A DNA stretch of 12,630 nucleotides from Bacteroidetes bacterium ADurb.Bin302 (lineage in GTDB: Bacteria; Bacteroidota; Bacteroidia; Bacteroidales; Paludibacteraceae), in assembly GCA_002069025.1 (NCBI GenBank), contig MWBK01000081.1, positions 1 to 12,630 on the forward strand, read 5' to 3'. The translations under genes were made by a program, and so were the position numbers. Positions 5,706 through 12,630 of this stretch are shown piece after piece. Each line of letters starts with the position of its first letter. Position 1 is the stretch's first letter. The notes under the pieces were generated by a model that saw only the letters and a list, made by a program, of their open reading frames with translations, did not search any database and was not told the origin of the DNA.

Positions 5706-7739
5706 TCACTTAGCTTTCAAAACTTTTTCTATTACAACATTCCCATCAGCAGTTGTAACCTTCAACAAATACACACCTGCCTTATTACATTGAATTATTG
5801 CATTATCTGAAGATGCTATTGTCTTGCCGGTCAAGTCACATAAATCAAGTGCTTTTACTTCTACACCCACCACATTGAAACCATTATTTGAACTTATAAT
5901 AAGCATGTTTAGATTTGCAGTTTCGCAAACTGATGTTGGAAGTTGAGACTCGCTATAATTACCTGCAAAGTCATAAGCTTTCACTGACATCGTTGTAAAT
6001 GTTTCAGGCAAAGTATATTCATAACTTTCTTCATTTAAATCTAATATCGTTGCTACATCGTCGCCATCTATGTTTACTACATATTTTTCAACTTCACTAA
6101 GAGCATCAAAGCAAGGAGGCCATGTTACAGAAGTACCTGTGTTTTGTAAGTTTGGAAGTGTAGGAGCCACAATATCTGCTTGACCATAATCACCTATCTT
6201 ATAATCAAAAACCCCTGTAAAGAAGTTACCACTATTACTTGACCAAAATACGTTCCATTGAACAGTAATAATAGCACCCTCTGTTAGTGGCTTTTCACCT
6301 ATAAAATCAGTAAATGATACAATAGCAGAATTTGCAAGTTCAGGATCTTCATTATAAACATTACTTTCCAATGAATATGACACTCCATCTATTTTAACAG
6401 TGGGAAGAAATGCCGACTTTTGTTCTGACCAAAATGTTCTATTTTGGTTTCCTGTCGGTAATTTATCACTTATTGTTGTACATCCAAGAGTAAGTGTTTC
6501 TCCGTTATATTGAATAATTGCAGCCAACTCACCACCAGGAATTTCCGGTTTTAGGGTAGTATTGTAATTAAAATTGTCGCCATCAAAAACATTAGAACGG
6601 GAAGCAGCCTTAAATGGCACTTGAATTGAATTACTTGAACGATTGCCTGCTAAATCCATTGCAGTAATAGTTAAGTTATACACATTACCCGGTTTAAATG
6701 ACGTAAAGTAATATTGACCCGTACGGAATGCATTAACAGGTTCTTCGCCGCCTGTAATCTCATAGTAAACGATAGTATTATCTTGACCATCCAAATCCAA
6801 TATTATACTATTATCACTTCTACCAATAAATTCTACACCATTTAATACGGGAAGTTCTGTTTCAGGAGCCACTGCACCACCCATTAAATGCTTAATTGGT
6901 TTACCCGACATTTCACCTTCTGTAATTACATTATTAGACATTACCCATTCACCATCTATATTATATCTGCAATCAATAGTTATAATTTTACCATTCAAAG
7001 AATTATCAGATGTTTTAACATAGAAGTACTTTCCATCAGGACTAATTTTTCCGGCAGGTTCAAAACTACCACTTCCTGCAGGTGTTAGATAAGCTGCAGC
7101 TCCAATAAAAGTTTTATTAGGATCTGTTGGCTCCATATAAACTTCTAATGTGCTTTCGGTGCTCTTAAGCACAAAGCGTATATCATTTGCTACACCATAA
7201 GATATTTGAATGAAACCGCCTGTTGTAAAGTTTACTTCGTAAGGAGTTCCGGCATTACCACTAAAATCGCGTGGTGTTATAGTTAAATTATACTCAGTTG
7301 AGCTTATTAAATCATTCAACACTACATTGTCAAAGAAAAATATTTCGTCAATTCCGTGTTCAGCATCTGTAACTTCGTAATAATATTCAGCACAATCGCC
7401 TTTTGAAACACTAATTGCAAGGTTTGCAGATGTTTCTTCGATATTTTGTACAACACATTCTGTAATTTGAGGAGCTAAAACTTCTGCAGGATTTGCATTA
7501 TTATTAACCCCCATTGTATAAGCGAAGCATTCTGTTTCTGCAAATCCTCCAGGTTCAGCAGCTTGGAAGAAAGTCATTAAGAATGAATCAGGATCAGGAT
7601 ACGAGTTTGCCGAACTGCCGTACGTAACAGCTGTTCCGGTAACTCTGCCTACGAGATTATTTTCTGTTTTTTGATTTGTAGCTGACCAATAACGTAATTG
7701 TGATGCCCAACTAGCTCCTCCTATTTGAGCATTTGCCAA
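5706..7739 (-). CDS. C-terminal part: FN3-like domains and T9SS-like sorting domain
   Basis: This frame has 677 residues from an in-frame TTG at 7737-7739, an unlikely start; the open frame continues upstream to 7803 and no promoter or signal peptide precedes it. Three fibronectin-III-like domains are seen at about 88-174, 293-378 and 525-603, each closing with a similar turn motif: RDFSGNAG, MDLAGNRS and YDFAGNYS. Between them lie beta-rich stretches of no recognised family (176-290 and 385-520). The last 70 residues (LCDLTGKTIASSDNAIIQCN, AGVYLLKVTTADGNVVIEKV) match the second half of a T9SS type A sorting domain, though the usual xxPNP opening is missing. Without the signal peptide this piece could not leave the cytoplasm. 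The role of the intact protein is unknown; FN3 domains between beta modules suggest surface adhesion or polysaccharide binding, which is inference. Confidence 0.7.
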   Translation of the reverse strand: MANAQIGGASWASQLRYWSATNQKTENNLVGRVTGTAVTYGSSANSYPDPDSFLMTFFQAAEPGGFAETECFAYTMGVNNNANPAEVLAPQITECVVQNIEETSANLAISVSKGDCAEYYYEVTDAEHGIDEIFFFDNVVLNDLISSTEYNLTITPRDFSGNAGTPYEVNFTTGGFIQISYGVANDIRFVLKSTESTLEVYMEPTDPNKTFIGAAAYLTPAGSGSFEPAGKISPDGKYFYVKTSDNSLNGKIITIDCRYNIDGEWVMSNNVITEGEMSGKPIKHLMGGAVAPETELPVLNGVEFIGRSDNSIILDLDGQDNTIVYYEITGGEEPVNAFRTGQYYFTSFKPGNVYNLTITAMDLAGNRSSNSIQVPFKAASRSNVFDGDNFNYNTTLKPEIPGGELAAIIQYNGETLTLGCTTISDKLPTGNQNRTFWSEQKSAFLPTVKIDGVSYSLESNVYNEDPELANSAIVSFTDFIGEKPLTEGAIITVQWNVFWSSNSGNFFTGVFDYKIGDYGQADIVAPTLPNLQNTGTSVTWPPCFDALSEVEKYVVNIDGDDVATILDLNEESYEYTLPETFTTMSVKAYDFAGNYSESQLPTSVCETANLNMLIISSNNGFNVVGVEVKALDLCDLTGKTIASSDNAIIQCNKAGVYLLKVTTADGNVVIEKVLKAK

Positions 7740-7774
7740 ATTGGTACATGCCCATACTTTGTTTCCCTTAGAAA

Positions 7775-7972
7775 CTATCTTATAAGATAAGATAAGGTAA
7801 TGAAATCATCACCATTTCTTTTCACTGTTAAAGGATCAACTGATTCAGTATTATGTTGATCATATAACATTAAATCGCTGCCATAGGCACTGCCTATTGG
7901 GACAACAGCTTGCGCAGCAAAGCTTCCTAATATAAGTGCTGACAAACTTAAGAGTAAATGTTTTGTTTTCAT
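7775..7972 (-). CDS. N-terminal fragment with signal peptide of the frameshifted FN3-like protein
   Basis: This frame codes for 65 residues. The signal peptide is clear (MKTKHLLLSLSALILGSFAAQA), then VPIGSAYGSDLMLYDQHNTE. The fragment ends in ITLSYLIR and a stop caused by the extra repeat unit, so the natural C-terminal continuation lies in the next frame. A well-formed promoter precedes it by 28 bp. As it stands the product would be an exported peptide of about 43 residues. It is most likely the start of the longer gene rather than a gene of its own. Confidence 0.65.
   Translation of the reverse strand: MKTKHLLLSLSALILGSFAAQAVVPIGSAYGSDLMLYDQHNTESVDPLTVKRNGDDFITLSYLIR
7782..7796. repeat. 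(ATAAG)x3 pentanucleotide tandem repeat at the frameshift
   Basis: Three perfect units of ATAAG (CTTAT on the coding strand) lie exactly where the frame of the FN3-like gene is lost. The first unit overlaps a perfect 14-bp palindrome, TATCTTATAAGATA at 7776-7789, which could form a small hairpin and favour strand slippage. Loss of one unit restores the frame. Confidence 0.85.
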
Positions 7973-8000
7973 ATAGTATGTGTTTAAATGGTTTATACAG

Positions 8001-8032
8001 CAAAGATGCAGGTTATTTTCAAGGAAATCAAA
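8001..8032 (-). promoter_or_regulatory. Promoter of the FN3-like gene
   Basis: On the minus strand TTTG (complement of 8029-8032) lies 20 bp before CATCTTTG (complement of 8001-8008), a good Bacteroides-type -33/-7 pair with one mismatch (C for T) in the -7 box. The -7 box ends 28 bp before the ATG at 7972. It is back to back with the promoter of the regulator. Confidence 0.65.
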
Positions 8033-8121
8033 TTTTATTATCCTACAATATTACGACATTATACTTTATCTAATACGACAAATATTCTCAAAATAAATAT
8101 TAATATATTAATAAACAGACT

Positions 8122-8201
8122 ATTAACTACAATACTTATGCAGTAATCTTTTCATGTTAATGTTATTAACTTAGAATAAATGCTATAACTTTGCAGTTAA
8201 T
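8122..8201. promoter_or_regulatory. Cluster of GTTAAT/ATTAAC elements in the regulator promoter
   Basis: Four copies of the 6-mer GTTAAT lie in 80 bp: minus at 8122-8127, plus at 8156-8161, minus at 8165-8170, plus at 8196-8201. The middle two form a 15-bp dyad (GTTAAT, 3 bases, ATTAAC) ending 15 bp before the -7 box, where an operator would affect initiation. The region is AT-rich, so part of this may be chance. Between here and the FN3-like promoter only AT-rich sequence is seen, including a 16-bp AT-only palindrome at 8098-8113. Confidence 0.35.
8186..8193 (+). promoter_or_regulatory. -7 promoter element of the membrane regulator gene
   Basis: TAACTTTG matches the Bacteroides -7 consensus TAnnTTTG exactly and lies 24 bp before the ATG at 8218. 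No clear TTTG stands at -33. The position matters for the start codon: a longer frame could begin at TTG 8191, but that TTG is part of this -7 box and would be upstream of the transcript start, which favours the ATG at 8218. Confidence 0.6.
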
Positions 8202-8217
8202 CAATCAATCAAAACGT

Positions 8218-11094
8218 ATGAAAAGATTATTAATTGCTGCATTGTGCATTCTATTTCACGCGAACGTTTTCGCTGCATGGAATATTCCTGTTGAAAACTA
8301 CAAACAAAAAGACTACAACGCAGGAACCCAGAACTGGCAAATTAAACAACAAAAAAACCAATGGATGTATTTTGCCAACAATTACGGTTTACTTGAATTT
8401 GATGGTCAAGAATGGCAACTATATGGAATATGGAGTTCTTCTGTAGTAAGATCAGTAGAAATTGTGCCCGAAGATAGTGCAATCTACGTTGGTGGCACAA
8501 ATGAGTATGGCATTTTCAAACCTACCCCAACAGGTAAACTTGACTTCAAACCTATGTCTCGCAATATTCCTGATGAATATAAAAATTTCGGACAAGCATG
8601 GAATCTGCATTGGCAAAACCCATATTTATATGTACAAACAGACAAATACATTTTTAGACAAAATAAAAGTGGAGATTTTTCTGTTATAAATCCGAATGCA
8701 CACATATTTTGTTCGGCAATGATTCGTGATGCTTTATTTGTTGCCACTGACCAAGGTGTATATTTAATTACCGGCACTCAATTAAATGCTTTACAAGGTT
8801 CAGAACTTTTGCATGGTAAAGTTATTAAAGCAATTCGCGAATATTCATCAAATAAAATTTTAATCGCTACCGATTTTAATGGTATATATGTTTTTGATGG
8901 CGATGCTATTAAACCATTTAAAACCTCAGTTGATAATTTTATAATTAATAATCAATTGATGGATATGGTCGTAAATGACAATCACATAGCCTTTGGTACA
9001 ATTTTGAATGGTGTTGCTGTAACCAATCTTGATGGTAATGATGCTATTTATATTAATACAGAAAATGGACTACAAAACAATACAGTTTTAAGTATGAGTT
9101 TTGATAAGTCAGGAAATTTGTGGTTGGGTCTGGATCACGGTATAGACCGTGTTCTACTAAATTCTCCTATACAATATTTATACGGAAGCGTAGATTCTAA
9201 AGGAGCCGGTTATACATCATGTATATATAAAGACAAACTATATCTAGGCACTAACCAAGGTCTATATGTTACGCAATATCCTTTTAAAAGTAATGAGAGA
9301 AAAACTCAATTATCACTGGTAAGAAAGATTTCCGGCCAGGTATGGAATTTATCAGTAATAAACAATACTTTATTTTGTTGTCATAACAGAGGCTTATACA
9401 TTATTAATAATCAGGATGGAAGGCCTATTGATTCTCGTGACGGATATTGGTTAATAAAACCTATGCATAAGCACTCCAATATGGCTATTGCCGGATCTTA
9501 CAATGGTTTATACCTACTCAAAAACGAATTCGGTCAATGGCGCATAAGTAATATTATTAAAGGATATACTTCATCAACACGTATGTTTGAATTAGACAAG
9601 AATGATAACATCTGGATTTTATCAACAAGAGGTGTAGAACGCTTGATTTTGAATGATAAACTTGATTCTTGCACAGCGAAAGTAATGAAAAAGTATCCTA
9701 ATAATGGCTATTGCTCAATTTTACCATGGGAAGACGAAATTATTATTTGTAGCAATGGTAGCTGCCAAATGACCGACATTAATAGTAATTTGGTTGATTC
9801 TGTAGATTTTTTCAATGAAATACTTGATGGAGAAAAACTTTATTCTGCTGTAAAAAAATCAGACAATAAAGATGTTTGGTTTATGTATGGAGACGTATTG
9901 AAAGTCAGAAAATACGATCACAACGCTATGCGATACGAATCAAAAACTACAGAAATATGGGATTATCCGAATCTTTATATCGGAGGTTTTGAGCATCTTC
10001 AAATACTTAACAATACAGAAGCTATTGTTGGATGCACCTCCGGATTTGCCATGGCTAAGCTCAATACTGTGCTTCATCCAAACCAAGGTGTATGGATGAA
10101 GCCTACTATAAGAAAACTAATTTCAACGAATCAAAATGATACTATAATATATGGTGAATCATATCCTAAAATTAAAAAAGACATTGAAATTAAATACAAA
10201 AACAATTCTTTACGCTTTATAATTGACGGATATGATAATTATAACGAACATGTATTATACTCTTATTGTCTATCCCCTATTGAATCTGATTATAATAAAT
10301 GGATACGCAGTAACACTAAAGAATACACTAACTTAAGTGAGGGAACTTACACTCTAAAAATTAGGACTATGTCTGCAGCATCAGGTCAAACTGCAGAAAA
10401 CAGTTTGGAATTTACAATACTACCACCTTGGTATCGAACATGGTGGGCATACTTATTGTATTTAATTCCTATTATGTACATTATATATTTAGTATACAAA
10501 TATTTTAAACATCGCGTGGAGAAAGGACGCCTATTATTAGAACGCCGGAAAGATTCTGAGATGCAGAAGCAACAGCTTAAATATGCAGAAGAATCGCACG
10601 AACGCGAAAAAGAAATTTTACGCCTACAGAACGAGCAAACTGAAATAGAATTAAAGAGCAAGAGCCAAGAATTGGCTAATATGATGCTCAGCCATCTTAA
10701 CAAGAATGAAATTTTAACCGAAATAAAGAAGGATTTAAAAAAGATTCTTGGCGATTTACATGGCAGTAATGCAGAACAAATATCAAGGAAAATAATTGTT
10801 TTACAAGGTAAAATAACACAAAACATTGAACAAGAAGTAGATTGGAACAAATTTGAAGAAAACTTCGATTTAGTTCATTCACAATTTATTCAGAAGCTCA
10901 TGAAAAAATATCCTATGCTTAATAAAAAAGAACGCAAATTATGTATTTATGTAAAAATGGGATTGTTTACAAAAGAGATTGCTCCTCTTATGAATATGTC
11001 GGTACGTGGTGTCGAAATGCTTAGATTTAGAATGCGTAAGCACATGAATCTTGATCGTGCAGACGATCTAGAACAATTGTTAGAAAAGATCTAA
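8218..11094 (+). CDS. Membrane-spanning propeller/Y_Y_Y regulator with LuxR-type HTH
   Basis: The protein has 958 residues from the ATG at 8218, chosen because it begins the signal peptide directly (MKRLLIAALCILFHANVFA, then AW) and follows the -7 box; a TTG at 8191 would add nine residues. Residues about 20-625 hold WxxxxDGI/YLGTNQGLY-type repeats of the two-component-regulator beta-propeller (e.g. NLWLGLDHGIDR, LYLGTNQGLYV, NIWILSTRGVER). A triple-tyrosine (Y_Y_Y) domain follows at about 645-735, ending ILPPWYRTWWAY, which leads into a membrane span at about 742-762. The cytoplasmic part has a charged coiled coil (about 765-830) and a C-terminal LuxR-like HTH (about 900-955: NKKERKLCIYVKMGLFTKEI, MSVRGVEMLRFRMRKHMNL). 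There is no histidine kinase or receiver domain. It probably senses a periplasmic ligand, perhaps an oligosaccharide, and binds DNA directly from the membrane. It is divergent from the FN3-like gene and convergent with GH30. Targets are inferred only. Confidence 0.88.
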   Translation: MKRLLIAALCILFHANVFAAWNIPVENYKQKDYNAGTQNWQIKQQKNQWMYFANNYGLLEFDGQEWQLYGIWSSSVVRSVEIVPEDSAIYVGGTNEYGIFKPTPTGKLDFKPMSRNIPDEYKNFGQAWNLHWQNPYLYVQTDKYIFRQNKSGDFSVINPNAHIFCSAMIRDALFVATDQGVYLITGTQLNALQGSELLHGKVIKAIREYSSNKILIATDFNGIYVFDGDAIKPFKTSVDNFIINNQLMDMVVNDNHIAFGTILNGVAVTNLDGNDAIYINTENGLQNNTVLSMSFDKSGNLWLGLDHGIDRVLLNSPIQYLYGSVDSKGAGYTSCIYKDKLYLGTNQGLYVTQYPFKSNERKTQLSLVRKISGQVWNLSVINNTLFCCHNRGLYIINNQDGRPIDSRDGYWLIKPMHKHSNMAIAGSYNGLYLLKNEFGQWRISNIIKGYTSSTRMFELDKNDNIWILSTRGVERLILNDKLDSCTAKVMKKYPNNGYCSILPWEDEIIICSNGSCQMTDINSNLVDSVDFFNEILDGEKLYSAVKKSDNKDVWFMYGDVLKVRKYDHNAMRYESKTTEIWDYPNLYIGGFEHLQILNNTEAIVGCTSGFAMAKLNTVLHPNQGVWMKPTIRKLISTNQNDTIIYGESYPKIKKDIEIKYKNNSLRFIIDGYDNYNEHVLYSYCLSPIESDYNKWIRSNTKEYTNLSEGTYTLKIRTMSAASGQTAENSLEFTILPPWYRTWWAYLLYLIPIMYIIYLVYKYFKHRVEKGRLLLERRKDSEMQKQQLKYAEESHEREKEILRLQNEQTEIELKSKSQELANMMLSHLNKNEILTEIKKDLKKILGDLHGSNAEQISRKIIVLQGKITQNIEQEVDWNKFEENFDLVHSQFIQKLMKKYPMLNKKERKLCIYVKMGLFTKEIAPLMNMSVRGVEMLRFRMRKHMNLDRADDLEQLLEKI

Positions 11095-11124
11095 TTAAAA
11101 TTATCAAACATTATCCAAACAATA

Positions 11125-11161
11125 AAAGGCGGGTCTCTAAAATATTTAGAAGCCCGCCTTT
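11125..11161. terminator. Bidirectional terminator between regulator and GH30 genes
   Basis: AAAGGCGGG (11125-11133) pairs with CCCGCCTTT (11153-11161); the loop can pair further through CTAAA and TTTAG. The strong GC stem is flanked by A on the left and T on the right, so it can stop transcription from both strands. It lies 30 bp after the regulator stop and 20 bp after the stop of the convergent GH30 gene. Confidence 0.9.
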
Positions 11162-11181
11162 ACTATAAAATATAAATCTAT

Positions 11182-12630
11182 TTATTTTGCAGGATAGATT
11201 CTTGTTTGCACAGCATTTGCAGACACAGAAACCGCATAATCCTTATCATCTATTTCTAGTTTAAATGACAATGGTTCTTCACGAGTATTCAATATATTGA
11301 CAACTATACGTCCATCCGGTTTTTGTACTGCATTAACAAATACAGTCTCAGCAAGTTCTTCGGCTTGTTTTACATAAATAACAGTATCACCGGGACGCAT
11401 ATTTCTACTTAATTGTTTTAATACCTTATATACCGGTGTATAGTATATTTCTTTATTTTTAGTATCAATCATAATTGGCGCACCACAATGATTTCCAACG
11501 TGATTCCGACCTCCATTAGGTTCCAGTACTACATTCCAATCAATAAAACCTGTCATCCAATTATTCATACCTTCTATGATAAAACGCGCATAACGATGAA
11601 CGGGTACATATTTAGGATGCAATTCCGGCCAGAAAGGTGTACTATAAGCCCAGTCAGTTGCTTCCTTACTCCACCAAAATTTATCATTTTTATACCAGTT
11701 TTTTTCGACAAAACCTTCTTTATCAATAACTGCATCCCAAGGCTCTACTCCTAAATTGTCTATACAACCTTCTGTATGAATAATTGCTTTGTCGGGATAT
11801 AAATTATGAATTGAGTCCATTACTTCAGGGAAGGGAGTAAATGAGCTGCCATACCAATGCACTGCCATTCCGTAAGTATATTTACGCGATAATGAATCAC
11901 CATATATTGCAGCGGTCCATGGTCCTATCTCAAAAGTATTTTGATCAAATCCTAGTATTTTAACATCACCATATCCAGCTTTCTCAAGAGTTGGTCCTAA
12001 ATATTGACCAATAAACTCAGATTCCTCTTGAGGAGTGAAATGCATACTTTCCCAGCTTCCGTCATTTCCTTGTGGTTCGTTTACAGGTGACAAAGCCCAG
12101 CAATTAATACCTTCTGATTTATAGAACTCCAAATATTTAAGTAAATAATTAGCATAAGTTTGGTAGTATTTTTTCAACAAACGTCCACCCGTTTTTTTCT
12201 CTTTACTATAATAGTCATTAATATCTTTCATCCAAGCAGGTGCTGTCCATGTGGTAGCAAGAACTCTGTACGTTTTATCATTTTGTTTTGCTTTAATATC
12301 AGCGACATCTTTCATTAAATAATATAAATCGTATGTACTATCAACTATGTCTGGATATTTGTCTGTACTAAAACCTTCCTTATCATGATACATCGAAAAT
12401 GAAACTAAAGCTGTGTCTCCATTTTGTTCTGCTAAAGAATAGCGTCCTTCAACCGAAAAATCGCAAGCACCTATATGTGTTCTTGTAATAGGGAAATTCG
12501 CACCATTTTCTCCAAACAGCTCTTCTAACAAAGACTGACGTTCTTTAACCGGCAAGCAAGCCAACACATAAGCCGAAGATTCTGTCAACGAAGAACCTAT
12601 GCCATCAACTACTTGACGTTTATTTTGCGT
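11182..12630 (-). CDS. Glycoside hydrolase family 30 protein (5' end outside window)
   Basis: 482 residues are visible and the frame is open through the right edge, so the N-terminus with any signal sequence is missing; an internal TTG at 12588 is not a likely start. The first visible residues (RQVVDGIGSSLTESSAYVLA) are the GH30 strand 1 motif. Then come RTHIGACDFS, ATTWTAPAWMK and ALSPVNEPQG with the acid/base Glu (codon 12076-12078), VHWYG, and IIHTEGCID with the nucleophile Glu (codon 11770-11772). The last 75 residues form the beta-sandwich usual after the GH30 barrel. GH30 members include beta-1,6-glucanases, glucosylceramidases and xylan enzymes. The DGIGSSLTESSA and RTHIGACDFS motifs look closest to the glucosidase/beta-1,6-glucanase branch, which is a judgement. 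There is no T9SS domain, so a periplasmic enzyme or lipoprotein is expected. With GH64 nearby, beta-glucan breakdown is plausible. Confidence 0.9.
   Translation of the reverse strand, partial: TQNKRQVVDGIGSSLTESSAYVLACLPVKERQSLLEELFGENGANFPITRTHIGACDFSVEGRYSLAEQNGDTALVSFSMYHDKEGFSTDKYPDIVDSTYDLYYLMKDVADIKAKQNDKTYRVLATTWTAPAWMKDINDYYSKEKKTGGRLLKKYYQTYANYLLKYLEFYKSEGINCWALSPVNEPQGNDGSWESMHFTPQEESEFIGQYLGPTLEKAGYGDVKILGFDQNTFEIGPWTAAIYGDSLSRKYTYGMAVHWYGSSFTPFPEVMDSIHNLYPDKAIIHTEGCIDNLGVEPWDAVIDKEGFVEKNWYKNDKFWWSKEATDWAYSTPFWPELHPKYVPVHRYARFIIEGMNNWMTGFIDWNVVLEPNGGRNHVGNHCGAPIMIDTKNKEIYYTPVYKVLKQLSRNMRPGDTVIYVKQAEELAETVFVNAVQKPDGRIVVNILNTREEPLSFKLEIDDKDYAVSVSANAVQTRIYPAK

Larger units (their letters stand above)
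5706..7972 (-). pseudogene. Secreted FN3-like protein with T9SS-type C-terminus, frameshifted at a 5-bp repeat
   Basis: Two reading frames, 7775-7972 and 5706-7803 (open region), belong to one gene. The first supplies a start, a promoter and a signal peptide but stops at a TAG just after three tandem CTTAT units (minus strand; plus 7782-7796). The second is open without a good start and carries all later domains. Removing one CTTAT unit joins them as ...DDFITLSYKIVSKGNKVWACTN..., a smooth strand-like sequence, and gives a 753-residue protein. Two, five or eight repeats would be in frame; the three present are not. No slippery heptamer suggests ribosomal frameshifting. The state may be a phase-variable OFF form, a fixed mutation, or a sequencing or assembly error; the sequence alone cannot decide. 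The gene is divergent from the membrane regulator at 8218. Confidence 0.75.

Noticed and set aside
7737..7739. Internal TTG as a true start of a separate 677-residue gene
   Set aside because: There is no promoter or signal peptide before it, the frame is open further upstream to 7803, and the protein has secretion-type domains; it is better explained as the rest of the frameshifted gene.
7774..7800. Programmed ribosomal frameshifting in the FN3-like gene
   Set aside because: No slippery heptamer is seen at the junction, and the 5-bp repeat explains the frame change more simply.
8098..8113. 16-bp perfect palindrome TATTAATATATTAATA
   Set aside because: It is made only of A and T in a very AT-rich spacer, so chance is a sufficient explanation; no promoter relation is evident.
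8191..8217. Upstream TTG start giving the regulator nine extra residues
   Set aside because: The TTG is part of an exact -7 promoter box, and the ATG at 8218 begins a normal signal peptide.
10386..10882. Long minus-strand open frames opposite the regulator's C-terminus
   Set aside because: They lie wholly inside the conserved coiled-coil/HTH coding sequence and their translations look like low-complexity Ser/Phe/Cys-rich shadows without start signals.
1..12630. Mobile element, prophage, CRISPR array or toxin-antitoxin/defence system
   Set aside because: No transposase, integrase, terminal inverted repeats, repeat-spacer pattern or known defence domain was found on either strand.

Overview
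The window looks like chromosomal DNA from a low-GC member of the Bacteroidota, most likely order Bacteroidales. The grounds are: a secreted protein with a clear C-terminal type IX secretion (T9SS) type A sorting domain and a second with a divergent one; promoters of the Bacteroides type (-33 TTTG and -7 TAnnTTTG); start codons without Shine-Dalgarno sequences; and a membrane-spanning beta-propeller/triple-tyrosine regulator of a kind common in this phylum. Genus cannot be fixed from the sequence. No tRNA, rRNA, CRISPR array, transposase or attachment site was seen.

Layout. (1) Positions 1-2674, minus strand: a compact operon whose order of transcription is a small exported protein, a VTC-type (polyphosphate polymerase-like) protein, a DUF4956 membrane protein and a DUF2490 beta-barrel protein cut by the left edge. 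Two of its three junctions are ATGA stop/start overlaps. (2) 2761-4964, minus: a T9SS-secreted GH64 beta-1,3-glucanase with two tandem accessory beta-domains, its own terminator, and a promoter carrying dyad-symmetric elements. (3) 5115-5552, minus: luxS with an exact -7 promoter element. (4) 5706-7972, minus: a secreted multidomain fibronectin-III-like protein split in two frames by one extra copy of a 5-bp tandem repeat; two repeats instead of three would give one 753-residue protein. (5) 8218-11094, plus: a 958-residue membrane-spanning regulator with periplasmic propeller and Y_Y_Y domains and a cytoplasmic LuxR-type helix-turn-helix, divergent from (4). (6) 11182-12630, minus: a GH30 glycoside hydrolase cut by the right edge, convergent with the regulator and separated from it by a bidirectional terminator.

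How the parts may work together. GH64 cuts beta-1,3-glucans. GH30 enzymes include beta-1,6-glucanases and beta-glucosidases. Together with an envelope-spanning sensor/regulator this suggests a beta-glucan (laminarin or fungal wall) utilisation neighbourhood, although no SusC/SusD pair is visible. The VTC/DUF4956 operon is a separate envelope module whose polymer or substrate is unknown. The points most worth a second look are the pentanucleotide-repeat frameshift, the overlapped VTC operon, and the dyads in the GH64 and regulator promoters.
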